Positions 38,375-46,295 of a DNA stretch of 64,000 nt are shown here, piece after piece. Both the position numbers and the translations under genes were made by a program. The stretch comes from an uncultured Pygmaiobacter sp. (GTDB lineage: Bacteria; Bacillota; Clostridia; Oscillospirales; Ruminococcaceae), in assembly GCA_944386485.1 (NCBI GenBank), contig CALXBG010000112.1:81320-145319 (forward strand), given 5' to 3'. The notes under the pieces were generated by a model that saw only the letters and a list, made by a program, of their open reading frames with translations, had not been told where the DNA came from and ran no database searches. Within the stretch, counting starts at the first letter, position 1, and every line of letters starts with the position of its first letter.

Positions 38375-39478
38375 TCACCCCACCTCCCCTTCTTTTTTCT
38401 CGGTCTTTTCGACCGCTGCATCCGACTTTACAGCCCGCTTTCCGTTGATCGGAAGCGGGATCAGATCCGCGCAGAGGGCAAAATAGAACAGGATCGAAAC
38501 TGTACCCGCAAACAGGGAAACCTCGGTGGGGAAACCGGTCTGAGCCTGTAACAGCGCTGCCCCCTGGTGCAGATAACCGTAAAACAAGCAGCACAGAACA
38601 GCCCGCAGCGGGTTGCTGTCCGCCAACAATGCAGCCAAAATTCCAAACATGGCGACCGACGGAAAAACGCCATTCCAGACATATCGCGTTTGGATCCCCA
38701 TCATCTCAACCGCACCGCCAAAACCTGCGAGCGCACCTGCGAGCAGCTGCGCCGCCATCGCGACGCCGCTCCAGGAGAGGCCGACATAGGCCGACATACT
38801 CTCGCTTGCTCCAACCGCACGGATGCCGTATCCAATCCGGCTGCGGTAAAGCAAGAGATAGAGCAGTCCCAGCGCAGCGGCGGCAAAAAGCACGCCCAGC
38901 CGCAGCTCGGTACCCGGCAAAATCCGGGGAAGCCACAACCGCTGCGGGATCTCAAAGGAAGCGCCCTCTGCGGCGTTCGGGTCCCGCAGACTGTGTTCGA
39001 GCAAAAAGCTGGACAGCTGAAGAACAAAATAACTGAGCAACAGCGAAGAAAGGGTGATATTAACCCGCCTGCGAAGCGCCATCAGGCCAGGAATCGCCGT
39101 GACCACCGCGCCCACTGTCGTTCCAATGATCAGCGCAGCCGGCACCAGATACCAGACCGGCTTCTCATCCCCCTGCAGCAGAAAGATACTGACCAGACAG
39201 GCCGAGAGAAGGAAAGAAGCAATCAGGGCCAGATTGTATCTGCGGCATTGAAACACCACCGTACAACCAAGTGCCACAAAGAGCATCGGGGTGATATAAG
39301 ACACCAAACCCGTCAGCGCCGAAACCGAGGAGAGCGGCGCAATAAAAAAAGTATAAAGGGAATCTGCCCGCTGTTTTTCAAACAGACAGATCATCAAAAA
39401 GCAAACCACGATCGCCATCAGGCCGGCCGCCACCCGCCAGAGAACCGGGAGCGGAATCTTTCGGATTTTTTTATTCAA
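38375..39478 (-). CDS. ABC transporter permease, nucleoside/BMP type (first)
   Basis: A 367-residue permease of the YufP/NupP type with about nine to ten membrane helices (GLVSYITPMLFVALGCTVVF, RRRVNITLSSLLLSYFVLQL, RAVGASESMSAYVGLSWSGV). The RAVG...SAYVG segment resembles the coupling loop that docks on the ATPase. I favour a TTG at 39478 that overlaps the ATPase stop by 8 bases with GGAGG 9 bases upstream; a GTG nine codons earlier is the alternative. The charged C-terminal tail (KTEKKEGEV) is cytoplasmic. Confidence 0.83.
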   Translation of the reverse strand: MNKKIRKIPLPVLWRVAAGLMAIVVCFLMICLFEKQRADSLYTFFIAPLSSVSALTGLVSYITPMLFVALGCTVVFQCRRYNLALIASFLLSACLVSIFLLQGDEKPVWYLVPAALIIGTTVGAVVTAIPGLMALRRRVNITLSSLLLSYFVLQLSSFLLEHSLRDPNAAEGASFEIPQRLWLPRILPGTELRLGVLFAAAALGLLYLLLYRSRIGYGIRAVGASESMSAYVGLSWSGVAMAAQLLAGALAGFGGAVEMMGIQTRYVWNGVFPSVAMFGILAALLADSNPLRAVLCCLFYGYLHQGAALLQAQTGFPTEVSLFAGTVSILFYFALCADLIPLPINGKRAVKSDAAVEKTEKKEGEVG

Positions 39479-41018
39479 AGCAGACCGCCTCCAATTCTTC
39501 TTCACTCATCCGCTTTTCCCCATTCATGTAGGGGTCAAGCTGACTTTGCGATACCGGTTTTGGGAAATAAGCACTTACGCTGCCCTGATACAGCACCAGC
39601 ACGCTATCTGCAATCACCGCAAATTCATTCCAGTCAGTCGGCACCAATAGAACCGCGGTTCCCTCGTCCCGAAGCTCGATCAGCTTTTTCTCTAGAAATG
39701 CCGCCGTCTCCTCGCTGGTGCCGAAGGTCGGTTGATAGGCCACCAGCAGTACCGGCTCGTTGGAAAATTCTCGCGCGGCCAACAGTTTCTGGGTTGAAGA
39801 GGTTGAGAGCACCGAGGCATTCTCCTGACCACTTTTGCAGCGGATGTCATACTCCTGAATCAGCCGATCCGCTTCCTTTTTCAGTTTTTCCTGATCCAAA
39901 AGCCCGTAGTTCCGATAATCCGGATTGGTATACTGATAGGGCAGCAGATTTTCCTGAATACTCAGCGAGGTTGCTACCCCATCAAATTCCGGTGTTGAGA
40001 GCAGGAAAGAAACCCCGAGATCCCGCACTCCGCGTACCCGGTCCGCCGTGATATCGTCATCATAAATCGAGACCTTACCGGTAACGATATTTGACAACCC
40101 ACAAATTGCCTCACAGAGCTCTCGCGCTCCACTATCCGGCTTACCCACAACGGCAAGGACCTCTCCTGCCCGCACCGAAAAACTGACCTGCTGTACCGCC
40201 GGATGATCCTCGGTGCGGAAAACCGACAAATCCCGCACCTTGAGAACAGTATCTCCAGGCTGGGCACCAGTCTTCTTTGTCCGCTTGATGCGGCTGTTCT
40301 GCACCATCCGCCGCTGAAGCTGGGCAGGGGTCGCCTGGGCCGCTTCGATGCAATCGGTTGTTGCCCCCTCCTCCATAATGGTAATCCGCTCACAGAGTTC
40401 CAGCATCTCCCGCACCTGATTAGAGACATAGAGGATCGAGATCCCCTTTGCCGCAATCTTCCGCAGCAGTCCAAACAACTCCTCGGTCTGTGCAAGGCTG
40501 AAATAGGAAGCCGGCTCATCGAGAATGATCAGCTTGGCCCCCGCGATATAGGCCTTCAGAATCTCCATCTCAAGGGCGTCTTCCGCTGTGAGACGAACCG
40601 CCCGATCTTCCGGTCCGGGGTCCATTCCAAATTCTTTGAGCAGCGCCGCAATCTCGTTATTCCGCTGCTTTTTTGCCAGCGGAGCAAATCGGTTCTTTGC
40701 CTGTCCGAGCAGAATATTCTCCGCCACCGTCAATCCCGGCACCAGCCCGGATTTTTTTTGCAGCCGAAAAATGCCCAGCGCAGCCGCCTGAGTCACGCTG
40801 GCGGGAGAGACGGCTGCGCCGTCAACCTCAAAGACGCCGCCGTCCCGCTGCAGTTCTCCGCTGATGATCTTGACGAGGGTAGATTTTCCAGCGCCATTCT
40901 CGCCCAGCAGACCGTGGATCTCCCCCACGCCAATCTGCAAGCTGGCGTCGGTTATTGTGACATAGCCCTCGGTATACGCCTTGCTGATATGTTCAATACG
41001 CAGACGGTCCTGTGCCAT
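39471..41018 (-). CDS. ABC transporter ATPase, two-NBD nucleoside type, degenerate
   Basis: A 515-residue ATPase with two fused nucleotide-binding domains, as in the YufO/NupO family. NBD1 keeps Walker A (GLLGENGAGKSTLVK) and Walker B (LIILDEPASYFS), but the signature is LTAEDALEM instead of an LSxGE type, and the switch His is Asn (LYVSNQVREM). NBD2 has a changed Walker A (GKPDSGARELCEAI) and signature LSTSSTQKLLAAREF. NBD2 lacks a Walker A Lys in many relatives, but the loss of both signatures is unusual. AAGGAG is 7 bases before the ATG at 41018. No BMP-type lipoprotein gene is adjacent. Confidence 0.85.
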   Translation of the reverse strand: MAQDRLRIEHISKAYTEGYVTITDASLQIGVGEIHGLLGENGAGKSTLVKIISGELQRDGGVFEVDGAAVSPASVTQAAALGIFRLQKKSGLVPGLTVAENILLGQAKNRFAPLAKKQRNNEIAALLKEFGMDPGPEDRAVRLTAEDALEMEILKAYIAGAKLIILDEPASYFSLAQTEELFGLLRKIAAKGISILYVSNQVREMLELCERITIMEEGATTDCIEAAQATPAQLQRRMVQNSRIKRTKKTGAQPGDTVLKVRDLSVFRTEDHPAVQQVSFSVRAGEVLAVVGKPDSGARELCEAICGLSNIVTGKVSIYDDDITADRVRGVRDLGVSFLLSTPEFDGVATSLSIQENLLPYQYTNPDYRNYGLLDQEKLKKEADRLIQEYDIRCKSGQENASVLSTSSTQKLLAAREFSNEPVLLVAYQPTFGTSEETAAFLEKKLIELRDEGTAVLLVPTDWNEFAVIADSVLVLYQGSVSAYFPKPVSQSQLDPYMNGEKRMSEEELEAVCFE

Positions 41019-41117
41019 ATGCAAACTCCTTTTTTCCGGTGTTCTCATTTCAAAGGCGATCGTTTTCTTCGCCCGCCTTCGCCGAAAAAGGACAAAAGCC
41101 CATCCTTTAACCTTTTT

Positions 41118-41146
41118 ATTTTATCCCAAACCACAAAAAATGTAAA
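41118..41146 (-). promoter_or_regulatory. Promoter for the ABC transporter operon
   Basis: TTTACA, 17-base spacer, TAAAAT on the minus strand, 100 bases before the ATPase ATG. Box for box it equals the pyrH promoter. Confidence 0.7.
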
Positions 41147-41192
41147 CCACACCGATTCAGAAGACCGCTTTTTTCACCGCAATCACACAAAT

Positions 41193-41227
41193 CAAAAACA
41201 GGGCCCAGAGCAAACGCTCCGAGCCCC
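41193..41227 (-). terminator. Intrinsic terminator after potD
   Basis: Eleven-bp stem (with two G-T pairs) of GGGCTCGGAGC and its partner around a GTTT loop, followed on the minus strand by TGTTTTTG, 26 bases after the potD stop. Ends the potABCD operon. Confidence 0.85.
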
Positions 41228-41252
41228 GCATTTATGCACTTATCCGGATCGA

Positions 41253-42467
41253 TTAATAATCGTTCCGCTTCTTCTTCACGCTCTTGCGCCAGACTACCAC
41301 GACCACCAGGATCACGGCAACCACCAATACAACCGGAATCAGCCAGGAATTACCGGCCTCATCAAAGCTCTTGACCTCACTCCAAGCTGCGTCCATCGCG
41401 GCGCTCAGATCATCGGGGAGCACGTTGAAGGTCTCGGTGTTCGCGAGGACCTCATCTGAGGGGTACATGATTGGGCTATTCTTGAGCTCATCAGGCAGCA
41501 GCTGCTCAGCCTCCACCTGCGGGGTGGAGTAACCGATATACTCGCAGTTGGCCAGGGCGACCTCAGTCTCGCACAGGAAGTTAATATACATCTCGGCCGC
41601 TTCCTTGTTGGTGCTGGTAGCGGGGATGCACATCGCATCGACGAAATAGTTGGTGCCCTCCTTGGGGATCGCAAAGGCCAGATCGGGGTTCTCCTCCATC
41701 ATGATGATGGCATCGCCGGCATAGTACGGAGCGATCGCGGCCTCACCGCCCTCCATCTTGTCGAAGATTTCATCCATGACATAGGCCTGCACCACGCTCT
41801 TCTGGGTCTTGAGCTCCTCGGCCATCTGCTCGATCTCCTCGACGGTGGTAGGGTTCATGCTCAGCCCGATCCGCTTGGCCGCAATCGCAAAGGCGTCACG
41901 GCTGTTGTTGAACATCAGCACATTGCCCGCATAGGCCTCATCCCACAGCGCATCCCAGCTGTCAATCTCTCCCTCCACCATCGTGGTGTTGTAGATCAGA
42001 CCAACAACACCCCAGGTGTAGGGCACGCAGTACTCGTTGTTGGGATCGTAATCCCGGCTCTTGTACTGGTCGCCAATCAGGTCCATATTCGGAATGTTGT
42101 CGAAGTTCAGCTTCGCCAACAGCCCCTCCGAAGCCATCTTGCCGATCATGTAATCGCTGGGGACGATCACGTCATACTCAGCGCCACCGGACTTGATCTT
42201 GGCATACATGCTCTCGTTGGTGTCATAGGTGGTGTAGTTCACCTTGATGCCGGTCAGCTCCTCGAACTCCTTGTTGATGTCCATCCCGCCGTCCGAGCCG
42301 TCCGAAATATACAGGCCCCAGTTGTAGACATTCAGGGTAATATCCTGGCCCTTGAACCGTTCCCAATCGTAGCCGTTATCCCGCACCTCAACCGCAGCCT
42401 GAGCCGGCACAGACAGCATCAGCACAAGCATCAGGACGGACAACAGGCATCCTACCTTCTTTTTCAT
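41253..42467 (-). CDS. potD: Polyamine-binding protein PotD, C-terminally anchored
   Basis: Extracellular substrate-binding protein for spermidine/putrescine import. The 404-residue protein has a cleavable-looking signal peptide (MKKKVGCLLSVLMLVLMLSV, AQA site near 24) with no lipobox Cys after it, then a bacterial_SBP_1 fold (ITLNVYNWGLYISDG near the N-terminus, PSDYMIGKM). Unusually, it ends with a hydrophobic helix (about 375-395) and a basic tail WRKSVKKKRNDY, which should anchor it in the membrane. GAGAGGAG precedes the ATG at 42467. Last gene of potABCD. Confidence 0.93.
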   Translation of the reverse strand: MKKKVGCLLSVLMLVLMLSVPAQAAVEVRDNGYDWERFKGQDITLNVYNWGLYISDGSDGGMDINKEFEELTGIKVNYTTYDTNESMYAKIKSGGAEYDVIVPSDYMIGKMASEGLLAKLNFDNIPNMDLIGDQYKSRDYDPNNEYCVPYTWGVVGLIYNTTMVEGEIDSWDALWDEAYAGNVLMFNNSRDAFAIAAKRIGLSMNPTTVEEIEQMAEELKTQKSVVQAYVMDEIFDKMEGGEAAIAPYYAGDAIIMMEENPDLAFAIPKEGTNYFVDAMCIPATSTNKEAAEMYINFLCETEVALANCEYIGYSTPQVEAEQLLPDELKNSPIMYPSDEVLANTETFNVLPDDLSAAMDAAWSEVKSFDEAGNSWLIPVVLVVAVILVVVVVWRKSVKKKRNDY

Positions 42468-42516
42468 TTCTTTCTCCTCTCTTATAACAACCTCTTTTAT
42501 CTTCTGCAAAAGCGGG

Positions 42517-43323
42517 TTAGTCCCGCGATGCAAGCTTCTTTTGCTTTCTGGTATCGTTGGCGTTAACCAGAAGGATGATCGACAAAATTACCACAAACAT
42601 AATAGTAGACAGCGCGTTGATTTCCGGGCTGACCTTCTTACGGGTCATGCTGTAAATCGCAATGGGCAGCGTCTGCAATGTACCGCTGGTAAAATAGCTG
42701 ATGATAAAGTCGTCGATCGAATAGGTCAGGCAGATCAAAAAACTGGAGAGTACTGCCGGCATAATCTCAGGCAGCACCACCTTAAAAAACGCCTGCACCG
42801 GCGTACATCCAAGGTCCAGCGCCGCCTCCCACATCCGCACATCCATCTGGCGCAGCTTGGGAGACACATTAAAGATGACATAGGGTACGCAGAAAGTAAT
42901 ATGGGCGATCAGCAGCGTAGGTGTGCCGAAGATCTTTCCTCCCATCCAGTTTTTCACCACGACAAAGAGCAGCATCATCGATACACCGGTGATGATTTCG
43001 GGGTTGATAACCGGCATATAGCTGATGTTCATAATGACATTGCGCGCGCCCCGGCGCATTGAATGGATGCCGATGCTGGCCATCGTACCAAGTACCGTCG
43101 CGATAATTGACGCAACCAGCGCAATCACCAGCGAAAGGCCCAGCGCGCTCAAAATCATATCATTGCGAAACAGATTGCGGTACCAGCTCAGCGTAAAGCC
43201 GGTGAAATTCGAACGGCTTTTGGACTCGTTGAAGCTAAAGACCGCCATCACCGCAATCGGCACATACATAAAGGAGAAGATCAGCACCATATAGACCTTT
43301 GCAAGCAGTCCCATCCGACGCAT
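42517..43323 (-). CDS. potC: Polyamine ABC transporter permease PotC
   Basis: A 268-residue MetI-type permease with six membrane helices and the EAA coupling loop (MWEAALDLGCTPVQAFFKVV then LPEIMPAVLSS). Conserved PotC elements YVPIAVMAVFSFNESK and FIISYFTSG are present. The ATG overlaps the potB stop (TGATG), with GGGGGAG upstream. Forms the channel with PotB. Confidence 0.95.
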   Translation of the reverse strand: MRRMGLLAKVYMVLIFSFMYVPIAVMAVFSFNESKSRSNFTGFTLSWYRNLFRNDMILSALGLSLVIALVASIIATVLGTMASIGIHSMRRGARNVIMNISYMPVINPEIITGVSMMLLFVVVKNWMGGKIFGTPTLLIAHITFCVPYVIFNVSPKLRQMDVRMWEAALDLGCTPVQAFFKVVLPEIMPAVLSSFLICLTYSIDDFIISYFTSGTLQTLPIAIYSMTRKKVSPEINALSTIMFVVILSIILLVNANDTRKQKKLASRD

Positions 43324-44141
43324 CAGATCACTCCCCCTTCCTTATTCTCGCTGTCCAATATGTTGGTCAAGCCCATGCAGAGCAGTACGACCACCATCAG
43401 CACAAGACTCATCGCGCTGCCCAGATTATAGTTATAACTGTTGCCGAGGAACTGCAACTCAATCAGGTCGCCGATGAGCATGTTGGAACCGCCGCCGAGC
43501 ATCCGGCTGATGATAAAGGTGGAGACACTCGGAACAAAAACCATCGTAATCCCGGTGGTGATGCCCGGCATCGAGAGCGGGATCAAAACTTTTGTGACCT
43601 TCTGGAACAGGTTCGACCCGAGATCCTCCGCAGCCTCGATCAGGCTGTCGTCGATCTTGACCATGATGGTATACAGCGGCAGGATCATATAAGGCAGGTA
43701 GTTGTAGACCATTCCCAGCACCACCGCGCCCTGGGTGTTAATCATATTGAAGGGACCAATGCCAAACAGCCCGAAAAAGCTATTGATCAGTCCGTTTCTC
43801 TCAAGCAAGGTCATCCAGGCATAGGTCCGCAGCAGGAAGTTCATCCACATCGGCAGCATGACCAACATCAACATGATCCGCTGCTTGTTCACCCGCAGTC
43901 GGGAAAGCATAAAGCTCAAGGGATAAGCGAGGAACAGACAGATGACCGTGGCAATCGCGGCCAGCAGAAGGCTGCGGACAAAAACCGACGCATACTGTCC
44001 CAGACCGGACAGGTTTTCCAGCGTGAAATTACCCTCTTTGTCGGTAAACGCAAAATAGATGACCATCAAAAGCGGCGCGACGATAAACGCCGTCATCCAT
44101 ACAAGGTAAGGTGCGGCGCAGATTTTAGAATTCAGTTTCAT
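43323..44141 (-). CDS. potB: Polyamine ABC transporter permease PotB
   Basis: A 272-residue MetI-type permease, six membrane helices, EAA loop [20 protein letters not shown] followed by [11 protein letters not shown]. Its ATG overlaps the potA TGA (ATGA), with GGGGGAGG upstream. Order potA-potB-potC-potD is as in Escherichia coli and many clostridia. Confidence 0.95.
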   Translation of the reverse strand: MKLNSKICAAPYLVWMTAFIVAPLLMVIYFAFTDKEGNFTLENLSGLGQYASVFVRSLLLAAIATVICLFLAYPLSFMLSRLRVNKQRIMLMLVMLPMWMNFLLRTYAWMTLLERNGLINSFFGLFGIGPFNMINTQGAVVLGMVYNYLPYMILPLYTIMVKIDDSLIEAAEDLGSNLFQKVTKVLIPLSMPGITTGITMVFVPSVSTFIISRMLGGGSNMLIGDLIELQFLGNSYNYNLGSAMSLVLMVVVLLCMGLTNILDSENKEGGVI

Positions 44142-45190
44142 CGCGCCGCCTCCCCCATCCTGTGCATGATGTGGATCTCATCCGGCCCGATATTCATGCC
44201 GACAAACTCGCCCGGCTGCTGGGACTGGGTGGAGTGAATCTTCCACTCAAAGCCCGCCTGCTCGACGATGATCTCGTAGTGCACGCCCTTAAAGATAACG
44301 CTTTTGACCACGCCGGACAGCTGGCCCTGAATCGCGGGCACCACCTGTACATCCTCCGGGCGAACCACGACGTCCACCAGTTCACGGGGCGCAAATCCCT
44401 TATCAACACAGGCAAACTGCTGGCCGGCAAACTCAACGCAGAAATCCCGTTCCATCACACCGGACAGGATGTTCGACTCGCCGATAAAGTCCGCAACAAA
44501 GGCGTTCTGCGGCTCGTTGTAAATGTCTACCGGCGTGCCGATCTGCTGAATGTATCCGCCGTGCATAACCACTACCGTGTCACTCATTGTCAGCGCTTCT
44601 TCCTGGTCATGGGTGACATAGATAAAGGTGATGTTGGTGTCCTTCTGAATCCGTTTGAGCTCAGTCTGCATCTCCTTGCGGAGTTTGAGATCCAGCGCGC
44701 CCAGCGGCTCATCCAGCAGCAGCACCCGAGGGTGATTGACCAGCGCTCGAGCGATTGCAACCCGCTGCTGCTGTCCACCCGAGAGTGTGGTGGTATCCCG
44801 TCGCTCAAAGCCGCGCAGGCCCACCATCTCGAGCATCTCGAGCACCCGTGTTTTTAATTCCTTTTCCTCGACCCGCCGCAGCCGCAGTCCAAACGCCACA
44901 TTTTCATAGACATTCAGGTGCGGGAACAGCGCGTACTTCTGGAACACCGTATTGACCTGCCGCTTATAGGCGGGCAACCCGGTGATCTCCTTGCCATCAA
45001 AAAAGACATTGCCCGACTTTGGTTCGATGAAACCGCCGATCACCCGCAATGTAGTCGTCTTTCCGCAACCAGACGGCCCGAGCAGGGTCACAAACTCCTT
45101 GTCATGGATGTCCAGCGACAACCCATTGAGAACGGTTTCCCCATCAAAGTCTACAACAATGTCTTTTAGTCCAACGATCGTATTTTCCAT
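44138..45190 (-). CDS. potA: Polyamine ABC transporter ATPase PotA
   Basis: Energises polyamine import. The 350-residue protein has Walker [14 protein letters not shown]-loop [13 protein letters not shown], signature [15 protein letters not shown], Walker [13 protein letters not shown], switch His in [14 protein letters not shown], and a C-terminal TOBE domain (about 270-345). AAAGGGGG lies about 8 bases before the ATG. It is the first gene of the operon and is preceded by a 200-base structured leader. Confidence 0.97.
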   Translation of the reverse strand: MENTIVGLKDIVVDFDGETVLNGLSLDIHDKEFVTLLGPSGCGKTTTLRVIGGFIEPKSGNVFFDGKEITGLPAYKRQVNTVFQKYALFPHLNVYENVAFGLRLRRVEEKELKTRVLEMLEMVGLRGFERRDTTTLSGGQQQRVAIARALVNHPRVLLLDEPLGALDLKLRKEMQTELKRIQKDTNITFIYVTHDQEEALTMSDTVVVMHGGYIQQIGTPVDIYNEPQNAFVADFIGESNILSGVMERDFCVEFAGQQFACVDKGFAPRELVDVVVRPEDVQVVPAIQGQLSGVVKSVIFKGVHYEIIVEQAGFEWKIHSTQSQQPGEFVGMNIGPDEIHIMHRMGEAAR

Positions 45191-45395
45191 CCTGCATCCC
45201 CCTTTGCGGTATTGGTCCCGTGGTGGATTGTCGCCAACGGGCAGGCGCCAATTATACTACCCCGCAAAAGGTTTGTTACACCCCCGTAAACGGGAGCTAC
45301 AGCAGTACATACAACGCCCATGTTCTGATGAGCTGCACTAGGCAGCTCCCGGCGCCACGGGAAATTTTCCGCGGGCCTTAGATGCGAACACACAA
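45191..45395 (-). ncRNA. Structured leader of potABCD, candidate cis-regulatory RNA
   Basis: About 205 bases of potential leader RNA from the upstream potA promoter, in a 415-base non-coding gap. Segments that can pair in two ways: A (45342-45351, RNA CGGGAGCUGC), B (45330-45336, GCAGCUC) and C (45291-45298, AGCUCCCG). A-B makes a perfect 7-bp hairpin with a 5-base loop; A-C makes an 8-bp helix; C can also form a small CCCG/CGGG hairpin at 45283-45294. Another possible pairing (CCCGU with ACGGG) lies near the ribosome-binding site. I do not recognise a known riboswitch class. The function is inferred from position only. Confidence 0.4.
45251..45279 (-). promoter_or_regulatory. Second (proximal) candidate promoter for potA
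   Basis: GTAACA, 17-base spacer, TATAAT on the minus strand; perfect -10, four of six at -35. It lies inside the leader of the distal promoter and would give a leader of about 55 bases that skips the A/B/C pairing region. Confidence 0.45.
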
Positions 45396-45400
45396 TATGT

Positions 45401-45429
45401 ACTATATAGGCGACGGTATCTTTTGTCAA
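45401..45429 (-). promoter_or_regulatory. Distal sigma-A promoter for potABCD
   Basis: TTGACA, 17-base spacer, TATAGT on the minus strand: perfect -35 and five of six at -10. The rest of the gap up to 45560 is AT-rich sequence with no recognised gene. Confidence 0.75.
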
Positions 45430-45560
45430 TACTTTTTATCAAATTTCTCGATTTTTGAGGAAGAAGGCCGCACAGTTGAGATATTTTGGACAATTTGAGA
45501 TAAATTCTCCGGTTTTCTCAAAAAAGCGCCGGTTTCCTCTGGCCCGTTCTGTCAATCAAC

Positions 45561-45593
45561 AAAAAATGCGCGGACCCCAAAGGAATCCGCACG
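45561..45593 (-). terminator. Terminator after small multidrug-export gene
   Basis: GC-rich stem (TGCGGA with TCCGCGCA) and 12-base loop, followed on the minus strand by TTTTTTG, 14 bases after the stop of the 45607-46110 gene. Confidence 0.8.
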
Positions 45594-45606
45594 GCAGACC
45601 GCTGAT

Positions 45607-46110
45607 TTAGTTGAGAATAAGCTGGCGTACCCCCAGCAAAAGGCCATAGGTAGCTGCGGTAGTAAGAAACCCGGAAATCGCAATTCCAATCAAGATCGCG
45701 CAGGCTGACCGCCGACGATCCAGCCCCAGCAGATCAGAGAGCAGTACGCCAGCCCAGCAGCCGATTCCGGTGAATGGAATTGAAACGATCAACGCAAGCG
45801 CAAGACAGCCGCGTCGGTCAAAAAAGCCCCTGTGCCGCTGCACAAACTCATCGGTTCTTCGCAGTACCTTTGCACCCAGGCGGAACCGGCGAATCCCATT
45901 TAATCCCCGTTCCCCCGCCCGCAGCAAAAAAGGAACCGGCAAGAAAGAGCCGATCGATGAACCAATATAGGCAAGGTACCACTTGAGATTAAGCGCCGCT
46001 CCAAGCAGAATGGATCCCTTATTCTCCAAAATCGGTGTCATCGAGGAGAGCAGGACAACGACGCTTTTGATGGTGTTACCGGCGCCGATAAGCGCAGACT
46101 GAAACGGCAT
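45607..46110 (-). CDS. Small multidrug-export family membrane protein (COG2426)
   Basis: A 167-residue membrane protein with about four helices. It matches the Sm_multidrug_ex family: SSMTPILENKGSILLGAALN, YIGSSIGSFLPVPFLL, IPFTGIGCWAGVLLSDLLGL and LIGIAISGFLTTAATYG. Despite the family name, transport by this group is poorly tested. AAGGAGG precedes the ATG. It stands alone between its own promoter and terminator. Confidence 0.8.
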   Translation of the reverse strand: MPFQSALIGAGNTIKSVVVLLSSMTPILENKGSILLGAALNLKWYLAYIGSSIGSFLPVPFLLRAGERGLNGIRRFRLGAKVLRRTDEFVQRHRGFFDRRGCLALALIVSIPFTGIGCWAGVLLSDLLGLDRRRSACAILIGIAISGFLTTAATYGLLLGVRQLILN

Positions 46111-46166
46111 ATATCCTTCCTCCTTTTCTATCTGTCATCTTTGTTTCCCTCGTGAGAAACTTAAAT

Positions 46167-46195
46167 ATTATATCACTTTTTTCTAATTTTGTAAA
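46167..46195 (-). promoter_or_regulatory. Promoter for small multidrug-export gene
   Basis: TTTACA, 17-base spacer, perfect TATAAT on the minus strand, 57 bases before the start at 46110. No clear promoter for the divergent clp gene was found in the remaining 100 bases; no CIRCE or CtsR-type operator was seen. Confidence 0.7.
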
Positions 46196-46295
46196 TCGAA
46201 AAAGCGCGCGGCATATTTTCCTTCGGCCTTTCCCATACTGTGAAAGGCGTCGGCGGCTGTCGCTGTCGAGACTCAGGATAAAGGGGGCGACTGTG

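Noticed and set aside
38567..40051. A 494-codon plus-strand frame across the ABC permease and ATPase genes
   Set aside because: Composition is rich in Arg, His and Gln with no domain; the minus-strand genes overlap with proper starts and hydrophobic helices.
45166..45352. Upstream open frame in the potA leader overlapping the potA start
   Set aside because: An ATG near 45322 opens about 50 codons in another frame, but it has no Shine-Dalgarno and overlaps the structured segments, so translation is unlikely.
46196..46295. Possible CIRCE or CtsR operator before the clp gene
   Set aside because: No TTAGCACTC-type inverted repeat or CtsR heptad repeat is present; only a short CCTTTC/GAAAGG repeat is seen.
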